Origin: Mariniflexile gromovii | GTDB lineage: Bacteria > Bacteroidota > Bacteroidia > Flavobacteriales > Flavobacteriaceae | Assembly: GCF_017814435.1 (NCBI RefSeq) | Contig: NZ_JAGJCB010000004.1 | Location: 248,001 to 312,000 of the forward strand | DNA length: 64,000 nt | Reading direction: 5' to 3' | Part shown: in pieces, positions 8,072 to 14,828 of the stretch | How positions within the stretch are numbered: the stretch's first letter is position 1 | Layout of the letters: each line of letters opens with the position of its first letter | Made by a program: the position numbers and the translations under genes | Notes under the pieces: model-generated | Database searches by the model: none | What the model was told of the DNA's origin: nothing | The model's input: the letters and a program-made list of their open reading frames with translations, nothing else

Positions 8072-9124
8072 ATGATTAAATCCCTACATAAACGCGAAAG
8101 CGAATTAGCTAATAGCAAACGGCAATTAGAAATTTTATCAAACGGTATTTTCCAAAAAGGCGCATTACCAACTTTTAAGGAAAAAATATCGGAAACAAAT
8201 CAATTTCCCCTAAAAGCCAAAAAACTTGAAATTTTACAAATAAACGTTGGTTACATGTGCAACCAAGTTTGTTCGCATTGCCATGTAGATGCGGGACCTG
8301 ACCGAAAAGAAATTATGACGCGCGAAACCATGCAACAATGTTTAGACGTTATAAAAACTACAGGCGCCCACACACTGGATTTAACAGGAGGCGCACCCGA
8401 AATGAATCCCGATTTTCGTTGGTTTGTTGAAGAAGCTTCCAAAGTAGGTATTAAGGATTTTATTGTCCGTTCCAATTTAACCATCATTACAGCCAACAAA
8501 AAATACCACGATCTACCCGAATTTTTCAAAAAACACAACGTACACGTGGTAAGCTCTATGCCACATTGGACCAAAGGCAAAACAGACAAACAAAGGGGCG
8601 ATGGGGTTTTTAATGCCTCTATTGAAGCTTTAAAAATGCTTAACGCTGTTGGTTACGGCATGCCAGAAAGCAACTTGCGATTAGATTTGGTTTACAATCC
8701 ATCTGGTGCATTTTTACCTAGCAATCAAAAATCCATGGAAAAAGATTTTAAAAAAGGGCTTTTGGAAGAATTCAATGTGCAATTCCACAATTTATTCGCG
8801 ATAACCAATTTACCAATTAGCCGTTTTTTAGATTACTTAATTGCTTCTGAAAATTACGAAGACTATATGTACAATTTGGTAGAGGCCTACAACCCTTCTG
8901 CAGTAAAAAATGTGATGTGCACCAATACCCTTTCGGTAAGTTGGAATGGTTTTTTGTACGATTGTGATTTCAACCAAATGCTAGAACTCCCTGTAAATAG
9001 CAAGGCTAAACACATTTCAGACTATAATGAAGATTTATTAGAAGGCAGAAACATAGTAATTTCCCAACATTGTTATGGTTGTACTGCAGGTGCAGGAAGC
9101 AGTTGCCAAGGCAGTGTTATTTAA
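8072..9124 (+). CDS. arsS: Arsenosugar biosynthesis radical SAM protein ArsS
   Basis: This 350-residue radical SAM enzyme has the CxxxCxxC cluster motif CNQVCSHC at Cys63, Cys67 and Cys70, a GGAPEMNP segment typical of the SAM-binding strand, and a Cys-rich C-terminus (HCYGCTAGAGSSCQG). This layout is that of the rSAM/Cys-rich (selenodomain) family named ArsS, which attaches a 5'-deoxyadenosyl group to dimethylated arsenic. Some homologues contain selenocysteine; this frame has no internal TGA, so it is a Cys form. It lies in a cluster with arsM and both rSAM/selenodomain-associated transferases, which supports the role strongly. Confidence 0.92.
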   Translation: MIKSLHKRESELANSKRQLEILSNGIFQKGALPTFKEKISETNQFPLKAKKLEILQINVGYMCNQVCSHCHVDAGPDRKEIMTRETMQQCLDVIKTTGAHTLDLTGGAPEMNPDFRWFVEEASKVGIKDFIVRSNLTIITANKKYHDLPEFFKKHNVHVVSSMPHWTKGKTDKQRGDGVFNASIEALKMLNAVGYGMPESNLRLDLVYNPSGAFLPSNQKSMEKDFKKGLLEEFNVQFHNLFAITNLPISRFLDYLIASENYEDYMYNLVEAYNPSAVKNVMCTNTLSVSWNGFLYDCDFNQMLELPVNSKAKHISDYNEDLLEGRNIVISQHCYGCTAGAGSSCQGSVI

Positions 9125-9138
9125 ACGTTATTTATTAA

Positions 9139-9630
9139 ATGAAACAGCTCTTTCTAATTTTAATAGCACTTACAGCATCTGCTGGTTTTAGTCAAAATTC
9201 CCTATCTGATTTACTAAACAAATACAACAAAAAAAACATTGCTTATATATCTGTTCAAGAACTGACAATGCCAAAAACAAATGCAGTAATATTAGATGCA
9301 AGGGAAACTAATGAATTTAATACAAGTCATATTAAAAACGCTATTCATGTTGGCTATAATCATTTCAATATTGAAAGTATTCAAACCTTAATTCCAGATA
9401 AAACCACTCCAATAGTTGTATATTGTTCTATAGGAATACGATCGGAAACCATTGCTCACAAACTAAAAAAACAGGGCTATGCCCATGTTTCAAATCTATA
9501 TGGAGGTATTTTTGAATGGAAAAAAAATGATTTCCCTGTTTATGATTCCGAAGAAAAATTAACGGATGAAGTTCATGTGTTTTCCAAAGAATGGGGCAAA
9601 TGGCTAACCAAAGGTAAACAGGTCTATTAA
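9139..9630 (+). CDS. Secreted/periplasmic rhodanese-like protein
   Basis: This 163-residue protein has a signal peptide (cleavage likely after SAGFSQ, about residue 19) and a single rhodanese domain. The active-site loop is VYCSIGIRSE, with Cys in a CxxxxR loop. Rhodaneses carry a persulfide or bind anions such as arsenate in related Acr2 folds, but the loop here is of sulfurtransferase type. It sits 14 bp after arsS and its stop abuts the next ATG, so it belongs to the arsenosugar operon. Its substrate there is unknown. Confidence 0.85.
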   Translation: MKQLFLILIALTASAGFSQNSLSDLLNKYNKKNIAYISVQELTMPKTNAVILDARETNEFNTSHIKNAIHVGYNHFNIESIQTLIPDKTTPIVVYCSIGIRSETIAHKLKKQGYAHVSNLYGGIFEWKKNDFPVYDSEEKLTDEVHVFSKEWGKWLTKGKQVY

Positions 9631-10299
9631 ATGGGATTAATTAGCACAAAGGATACCGAGAATGATAATGAAATAACTTTTCATTTTCCAACCTCAAAAA
9701 AGGCATTGATTGTTTTTACAAGAAACCCAGAATTGGGCAAATGCAAAACCCGACTTGCCAAAACTGTTGGCGACAAATCTGCTTTAGAAATTTACAAGCA
9801 TCTTTTAAAATACACCGCCAACATTGCAAAAAACACCAATGCCGATAAGTATGTGTTTTATTCTGAAACCATTCAAAAAAACGATCTTTGGGATGCTTCC
9901 ATTTTTAGAAAAAAATTGCAGGAAGGCCCAGATTTAGGAGAAAAAATGCAAAATGCCTTTTCTTATGTTTTTTCATTAGGCTACCAAAAAGTTATTATTA
10001 TTGGTAGCGATTTGCTCGATTTAACTCCAAAACACATTCAATTGGCTTTTGAAGCTTTAGATAAAAACAACGTTGTTATAGGTCCAGCAAAAGACGGCGG
10101 CTACTACCTTCTAGGGATGACATCCATAAACCAAAACCTTTTTAAAAACAAAGCTTGGGGAACCTCAACGGTATTAAAAGACACCTTAAACGAACTACAA
10201 AAAAGTAACGTTTTCTTATTAGAAGAATTAAACGATATTGATACCTTTGAAGATATGGAACACTATCAAGAATTAGAAAAATATTATAAAAATGATTAA
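9631..10299 (+). CDS. TIGR04282-type transferase (rSAM/selenodomain-associated transferase 1)
   Basis: This 222-residue GT-A-fold protein has the CofC-like nucleotidyl/glycosyl-transferase start RNPELGKCKTRLAKTVG (about 31-47), a central IIGSDLLDLTP and GPAKDGGYYLLG. The family is named rSAM/selenodomain-associated transferase 1 because it neighbours arsS-type genes. The start codon follows the rhodanese stop directly and the end overlaps the phosphorylase gene by 8 bp, showing tight cotranscription. By analogy with CofC it might activate a sugar phosphate with a nucleotide, or transfer a sugar; this is inference. Confidence 0.88.
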   Translation: MGLISTKDTENDNEITFHFPTSKKALIVFTRNPELGKCKTRLAKTVGDKSALEIYKHLLKYTANIAKNTNADKYVFYSETIQKNDLWDASIFRKKLQEGPDLGEKMQNAFSYVFSLGYQKVIIIGSDLLDLTPKHIQLAFEALDKNNVVIGPAKDGGYYLLGMTSINQNLFKNKAWGTSTVLKDTLNELQKSNVFLLEELNDIDTFEDMEHYQELEKYYKND

Positions 10300-11104
10300 A
10301 TATATAGATGAAACCGTATCCTATTTACAAAACAAAGGATTCGAAAACCCTGAAATTGGTATCATATTAGGCACAGGACTCGGGCAATTAATAAATGAAA
10401 TCGACATACTAAAAGAAGTTAGCTATAACCACATCCCTAACTTCCCAACAGCCACGGTTGAGTTCCACAAAGGCAAACTCATTTACGGCACTTTAGAAGG
10501 CAAAAAAGTAGTGGTTATGCAAGGGCGTTTTCATATTTACGAAGGCTACACCCTACAAGATGTTACATACCCCGTTCGCATTATGGAAAAATTGGGCATC
10601 AAAACCCTATTGGTTTCCAACGCATCGGGCGCCATCAATTTAAACTTCAAAAAAGGAGAACTCATGCTTATTGAGGATCATATTAATCTTCAAGGCAGTT
10701 CGCCATTGGCATTTAAAGGTGTCGAACTTTTGGGCGAACGTTTTACCGACATGAGCGCACCTTACGATGCTGAAATCAACTCAAAATTTAAAACCATTGC
10801 AAAAACCAACAACATCACTTTACACGAAGGCGTTTATGCCAGTGTTGTGGGGCCGCAATTGGAAACCCGTGCTGAATACCGCATGCTAAAAACCATTGGC
10901 GCCGATGCTGTGGGCATGAGCACCGTTCCCGAAATTATTGTAGCAAACCATTTAAAATTAAAAGTAGCCGCGGTGTCAGTTCTCACCGATGAATGCGACC
11001 CAAATAACCTAAAACCTGTAGACATTGCCGAAATTATAGCCATGGCAGAAAAAGCAGAACCAAACATGATTACATTATTTAAAGAATTGATAAAAACATT
11101 ATAG
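10292..11104 (+). CDS. Purine-nucleoside phosphorylase
   Basis: This 270-residue protein matches the trimeric PNP/MTAP family: GIILGTGLGQL near residue 25, GRFHIYEGY (about 78-86), LLVSNASGAINL, GVYASVVGPQLETRAEYRM, and the purine-site Asn replaced as LTDECDP. It cleaves a nucleoside with phosphate to base and (deoxy)ribose-1-phosphate. It could be a general salvage enzyme, but its place between the two arsS-associated genes suggests that it removes adenine from the arsenic-bearing deoxyadenosine. That step is inference. Confidence 0.92.
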   Translation: MIKYIDETVSYLQNKGFENPEIGIILGTGLGQLINEIDILKEVSYNHIPNFPTATVEFHKGKLIYGTLEGKKVVVMQGRFHIYEGYTLQDVTYPVRIMEKLGIKTLLVSNASGAINLNFKKGELMLIEDHINLQGSSPLAFKGVELLGERFTDMSAPYDAEINSKFKTIAKTNNITLHEGVYASVVGPQLETRAEYRMLKTIGADAVGMSTVPEIIVANHLKLKVAAVSVLTDECDPNNLKPVDIAEIIAMAEKAEPNMITLFKELIKTL

Positions 11105-11108
11105 CATT

Positions 11109-11266
11109 TGGGCGTTACCACAAGGGTCGGGCTTTCGGCTATATCTTTTGGTTTTTTTGTCATTCCTGCGAAAGCAGGAATCCACAATTAAAATTAAATC
11201 TTTCTTTTTAAGGTCATTTCCTTGTCAAAAGAAAACCAAAAGGATGTCGCCTCAATCCCTAACGCA
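11109..11266. repeat. GGGCGTTA...TAACGC dispersed element, copy A
   Basis: The element starts GGGCGTTACC and ends ATCCCTAACGC, so its ends are short inverted repeats (GCGTTA/TAACGC). An inner pair (CTTTTGG near 11144 and CCAAAAGG near 11235) is also inverted. A separate palindrome (11159-11183) is embedded in it. Related shorter copies lie at 25465-25526 and 35063-35169. It fills most of the gap between the phosphorylase and arsM; no protein is encoded. Confidence 0.8.
11159..11183. repeat. CCTGCGAAAGCAGG palindromic dispersed repeat
   Basis: The core ATTCCTGCGAAAGCAGGAAT (11162-11181) is a perfect palindrome apart from its centre. Related copies lie at 12291-12311 and 12346-12368, all within the arsenosugar cluster gaps. 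This copy is nested in the larger GGGCGTTA element. Confidence 0.8.
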
Positions 11267-11271
11267 AAACA

Positions 11272-11304
11272 AGACCTCACAGGTTTTAAAAACCTGTGAG
11301 GTCT
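11272..11304. repeat. Perfect 16-bp-arm hairpin upstream of arsM
   Basis: Arms 11272-11287 and 11289-11304 are perfectly complementary around one central A, with core CCTCACAGG/CCTGTGAGG. It ends 16 bp before the arsM start codon, so the hairpin would sit just ahead of the translation start. No T tract follows it on the plus strand. Confidence 0.85.
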
Positions 11305-11320
11305 AAAAAACAGAAAAAAA

Positions 11321-12289
11321 ATGAGCTATTTAGAAACCACACACAACGTTTACAAAGAAGCAGCATTAACCCCAGATGTTGGCTTATGCTGCACAACCAA
11401 TCCTATTTGGGAGTTACCAGGATTAAAAATTCCGAAAATAATGCAGGAAATGAACTATGGCTGTGGTTCTACAGTACATGCACGCGATTTAACCAACAAC
11501 CCAAAAATGCTCTATGTTGGCGTTGGCGGCGGTATGGAATTACTGCAATTCGCTTATTTCAATCGTCAAAAAAGCGGGGTCATAGGTATTGATGTGGTAG
11601 ATGAAATGTTGGAAGCATCACGCAAAAACTTTATAGAAGCCGAAGTATTGAACCCTTGGTTTAAAAGCGATTTTATTGACCTTAAAAAAGGCGATGCCAT
11701 GAATCTTCCTGTAGAAGATAACAGTATTGATGTAGCAGCACAAAACTGCTTGTTCAATATTTTTAAAGCAGACGATTTAAAACAGGCCATTGCCGAAATG
11801 TACCGCGTACTAAAACCACATGGTAAACTGGTAATGAGCGACCCTACCTGCGAACAAGAAATGAACGACACCTTAAGAAACGACGAACGTTTACGTGCAC
11901 TTTGCCTAAGCGGAAGTTTACCAATTGCCGACTATGTAAAAGCACTAACCGATGCCGGTTTTGGCACCATTGAAATTAGAGCCAGAAAACCATACAGAAT
12001 CTTAGACCCAAAACATTATCCAACAAGCGAACTTATTTATATAGAATCTATTGAAGTAGCCGCTATAAAAGATCCGATGCCAAATGATGGCCCTTGTATA
12101 TTTACAGGAAAAGCAGCTATTTACTACGGAGAAAACGATTATTTTGATGACAAAAAAGGACACGTTTTATTAAAAAATCAACCATTAGCTATTTGTGACA
12201 AAACCGCAGGGGCTTTAGCATCCTTAAACAGAGATGATATTTTTATTAGCGAATCCACTTATCATTATGATGGTGGCGGGTGTTGTTAA
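11321..12289 (+). CDS. arsM: Arsenosugar-type arsenite methyltransferase ArsM
   Basis: This 322-residue SAM-dependent methyltransferase has the SAM motif MLYVGVGGGMELL (about 63-75) and the motif IGIDVVDEML. Cysteines for As(III) binding are visible at Cys23-Cys24 (GLCCTTNP), Cys48 (NYGCGST) and a terminal GGCC (319-322). This matches the arsenosugar-associated ArsM branch, which methylates arsenite to dimethylarsenic for ArsS. It lies downstream of arsS in the same cluster, separated by two repeats. The ATG at 11321 follows an A-rich leader without a Shine-Dalgarno sequence. Confidence 0.92.
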   Translation: MSYLETTHNVYKEAALTPDVGLCCTTNPIWELPGLKIPKIMQEMNYGCGSTVHARDLTNNPKMLYVGVGGGMELLQFAYFNRQKSGVIGIDVVDEMLEASRKNFIEAEVLNPWFKSDFIDLKKGDAMNLPVEDNSIDVAAQNCLFNIFKADDLKQAIAEMYRVLKPHGKLVMSDPTCEQEMNDTLRNDERLRALCLSGSLPIADYVKALTDAGFGTIEIRARKPYRILDPKHYPTSELIYIESIEVAAIKDPMPNDGPCIFTGKAAIYYGENDYFDDKKGHVLLKNQPLAICDKTAGALASLNRDDIFISESTYHYDGGGCC

Positions 12290-12290
12290 G

Positions 12291-12368
12291 TTCCTGCGAA
12301 AGCAGGAATCTCAAAAATAAGATTAAAAAAAAGGAAACTAAAAAAGATTCCTGCCTTCGCAGGAATTC
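12291..12368. repeat. Two copies of the CCTGCGAAAGCAGG-type palindrome
   Basis: Copy one is at 12291-12311 and copy two, a variant with centre CCTTCGC, at 12346-12368. Together they fill the 82-bp gap between arsM and the desaturase-like gene. The second ends three bases before the next start codon, so it may affect translation of that gene. Confidence 0.75.
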
Positions 12369-12371
12369 AGC

Positions 12372-13259
12372 ATGGAAAAATACATAGACATCATAAAAAA
12401 ATCATATTCTGGTTATTGGAATTACTTAAAGCAAGAGTTAATTTCAATCAACCATTGGGATAACTTTTTTTATGGCTTAATTATTATTTCCTTAGTGGTT
12501 TGGCTTTTGGAAATCATATTCCCATGGCGAAAAAACCAATCTATTTTTAGGAAAGATTTTTGGCTGGACACCTTTTACATGTTTTTCAACTTCTTCCTTT
12601 TAAATTTAATTGTGCTCATGGCTCTATCAAATACCGCCGCCCAATTATTGGACGATGGTTTAAAAACCATAGGACTCTCGGTTGCAAAACTTCAATTGTT
12701 TGATGTTGATGATTTACCCAAATGGTTAGGCTTATTTATTTTCTTTATCGTCTCCGATTTTGTTCAATGGAATACCCACCGACTATTACACCGTATACCT
12801 TTTCTGTGGAATTTCCATAAAGTACATCATTCCGTAAAAGAAATGGGGTTTGCTGCACACTTGCGTTACCATTGGATGGAACCTGTGGTTTACAAATCAT
12901 TACTCTACATTCCCATCGCTATAATCGGTGGTTTTGATGCACAAGATGTGGCTATCGTGTATTTTTTCACCATTGCCGTTGGTCATCTAAACCACGCCAA
13001 TTTAGGTTGGGATTATGGTTTTTTAAAATACGTGTTCAACAACCCTAAAATGCATATTTGGCACCATGCAAAAAAACTTCCAAATCACGCAAGGTATGGT
13101 GTTAACTACGGACTCACCTTAAGCCTTTGGGATTATATTTTTAAAACAGATTATATTCCGTACAACGGAAAAGACATCGAGCTTGGTTTTGAAGGCGATG
13201 AAACCTTTCCGAAAGATTTTATTAGTCAGGAAATTTACCCACTTAACGAAAAATCATGA
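12372..13259 (+). CDS. Sterol desaturase / fatty acid hydroxylase family membrane protein
   Basis: This 295-residue membrane protein has about four to five hydrophobic segments and the di-iron histidine boxes of the fatty acid hydroxylase superfamily: HRLLH, HKVHH, and HIWHHAKKLPNH near the C-terminus. Such enzymes hydroxylate or desaturate lipids using O2. It overlaps the next gene by 4 bp (ATGA) and follows arsM, so it belongs to the arsenosugar cluster by position. A link to arsenolipid formation is possible but is inference; a general lipid hydroxylase is the alternative. Confidence 0.85.
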   Translation: MEKYIDIIKKSYSGYWNYLKQELISINHWDNFFYGLIIISLVVWLLEIIFPWRKNQSIFRKDFWLDTFYMFFNFFLLNLIVLMALSNTAAQLLDDGLKTIGLSVAKLQLFDVDDLPKWLGLFIFFIVSDFVQWNTHRLLHRIPFLWNFHKVHHSVKEMGFAAHLRYHWMEPVVYKSLLYIPIAIIGGFDAQDVAIVYFFTIAVGHLNHANLGWDYGFLKYVFNNPKMHIWHHAKKLPNHARYGVNYGLTLSLWDYIFKTDYIPYNGKDIELGFEGDETFPKDFISQEIYPLNEKS

Positions 13260-13957
13260 AAAAATACTATTACGTTATTATTGTTTTGCTTTTAAGTTTT
13301 TCAGGAACTTCGCAAAATTCCAACCATGATGCTTGGGATAAACTTTTGAAAAAACATGTTTCAAACGATGGCCTTGTAAATTATAAAACCTTCAAAACCG
13401 ATAATAAAGCTTTAAATAATTACATAACATCTTTAAGTGAGCACACACCTAATGATGCTACTTCAAAAGAAGAAAAATTAACCTATTGGATAAACGCCTA
13501 CAACGCCTTAACCATCGATTTGATTTTACGCCATTACCCCACAAAGAGCATCAAAGACATTAAAGACCCGTGGGACCAACGCCTTTGGAAATTGGGCAGA
13601 ACATGGTATAATTTAAACGATATAGAACACAAAATTTTACGTAAAATGAATGAACCGCGCATTCATTTAGCTATTGTTTGCGCATCCGTTTCTTGTCCAA
13701 AATTATCAAACGAGGCCTTTTCTACTGTAAGTTTAGAACAACAACTTACTAAAGCTACCAAAGATTTTTTAACCGATACTAGTAAAAATTCCATTTCAGA
13801 AGACACTTTGGAACTTTCTAAAATATTTCAATGGTTCGCTAAAGATTTCAAACAAAATGGCGATTTAATTGATTTCTTAAATAAATATTCAAGCATTAAA
13901 ATTTCTGGGAAAGCCAAAATAAATTATAAAGATTACAATTGGGGTTTGAATGAATAA
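13256..13957 (+). CDS. DUF547 domain-containing secreted protein
   Basis: This 233-residue protein begins with a signal peptide (MKKYYYVIIVLLLSFSGTSQ) and is otherwise a DUF547 domain, recognisable from YWINAYNALTIDLIL and HLAIVCASVSCPKL. DUF547 has no established reaction; its conserved Cys and His residues and a papain-like fold suggestion make a transferase or hydrolase plausible. It is translationally coupled to the desaturase-like gene by a 4-bp overlap, so the two likely act together at the envelope. Confidence 0.85.
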   Translation: MKKYYYVIIVLLLSFSGTSQNSNHDAWDKLLKKHVSNDGLVNYKTFKTDNKALNNYITSLSEHTPNDATSKEEKLTYWINAYNALTIDLILRHYPTKSIKDIKDPWDQRLWKLGRTWYNLNDIEHKILRKMNEPRIHLAIVCASVSCPKLSNEAFSTVSLEQQLTKATKDFLTDTSKNSISEDTLELSKIFQWFAKDFKQNGDLIDFLNKYSSIKISGKAKINYKDYNWGLNE

Positions 13958-13963
13958 GTTAAA

Positions 13964-13990
13964 TGTCATGCTGAAATTGTTTCAGTATCT
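13964..13990. repeat. GCTGAAAnnnnTTTCAG-type dispersed palindrome
   Basis: This copy reads TGTCATGCTGAAATTGTTTC onward and belongs to the family seen at 35232, 35633 and 37597. It occupies most of the 44-bp gap between the DUF547 gene and the glycosyltransferase. Confidence 0.7.
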
Positions 13991-14001
13991 CCTACACAAT
14001 T

Positions 14002-14751
14002 ATGAATAAAATCACCATCATAATTCCCATATTCAATGAAGCGAAAAACATTGAAATTCTGCTTAATTATTTATTAGAAAATTCTCTAGAAAAAAACATT
14101 TCTGAAATTATTGTTGTTGATGGTGGTAGTACCGATGGTTCCCAAAACATTATTGCCAACTTTCTGTTTGGTCGAACGCAGTCGAGACCTACAAACAACC
14201 TCTCGACTTGGCTCGATGAGACATCAATAATAGTATTAAATTCCAAAAAAGGTCGTGCCAAACAAATGAATTTGGGTGCACAACATGCCACGGGCAACAT
14301 TCTATATTTTCTACATGCCGATTCATTTCCTCCCAAAAATTTCGATCAATTCATTAGTGATGAAGTTACAAAAGGTAATCTTGCTGGATGCTTTAGAATG
14401 CAATTTAACAGCAAGCATTGGTGGCTAAAATTAGCTGGTTGGTTCACACAATTTAGTTGGCGCGCTTGCCGTGGCGGCGACCAAAGTCAGTTTATAACCA
14501 AAAATCTGTTTCAAGAAATTGGCGGTTTTAACGAGGACTATAGTACATATGAAGACAACATGCTCATCAATGCTTTATACCAAAAAAAGCAATTTGTGGT
14601 TATCAATAAAAAACTTAAAACTTCAGCCAGATTGTACCAAAAACATGGTGTTTTTAAGGTTCAGTACCATTTCTATATCATATATTTAAAAAAGTGGTTA
14701 GGTGCTTCAGCCGAAGAACTATATATTTATTACGCAAAGCATCTATCTTAA
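14002..14751 (+). CDS. TIGR04283-type glycosyltransferase 2 (rSAM/selenodomain-associated transferase 2)
   Basis: This 249-residue GT2-fold protein has the nucleotide-sugar motif VVDGGSTDGS (about 36-45), the family motif GRAKQMNLGA, then LHADS (a DxD equivalent) and GGDQSQFI. The family is named for its neighbourhood with arsS-type radical SAM genes. It closes the cluster. Residues about 57-74 (GRTQSRPTNNLSTWLDE) are encoded by dispersed-repeat DNA (14170-14223) and separate two motifs that are normally close; the frame stays open. A role in attaching the arsenosugar to an acceptor is inference. Confidence 0.88.
   Translation: MNKITIIIPIFNEAKNIEILLNYLLENSLEKNISEIIVVDGGSTDGSQNIIANFLFGRTQSRPTNNLSTWLDETSIIVLNSKKGRAKQMNLGAQHATGNILYFLHADSFPPKNFDQFISDEVTKGNLAGCFRMQFNSKHWWLKLAGWFTQFSWRACRGGDQSQFITKNLFQEIGGFNEDYSTYEDNMLINALYQKKQFVVINKKLKTSARLYQKHGVFKVQYHFYIIYLKKWLGASAEELYIYYAKHLS
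14170..14223. repeat. In-frame dispersed repeats inside the transferase-2 gene
   Basis: Two GTCGA-type repeat units (GGTCGAACGCAGTCGAGACC at 14170-14189 and a TCTCGAC...GATGAGAC unit at 14201-14223) lie within the coding sequence in frame. Related units sit at 30284-30309, 39405-39437 and 29499-29552. Confidence 0.75.
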
Positions 14752-14828
14752 TATTTTTTTCGTATTTTCAAGCCATTCTTTAAATATTCCTTTCTATAAA
14801 AGAACCAACTTTAAACTACTTCATCTAT

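Noticed and set aside
8072-9124. Possible selenocysteine in ArsS
   Set aside because: Some family members are selenoproteins, but the frame has no internal TGA and the Cys positions are filled by Cys, so no Sec is predicted.
11296-11592. 98-codon ORF overlapping arsM
   Set aside because: It is out of frame with arsM over arsM's conserved motifs and has no recognisable domain.
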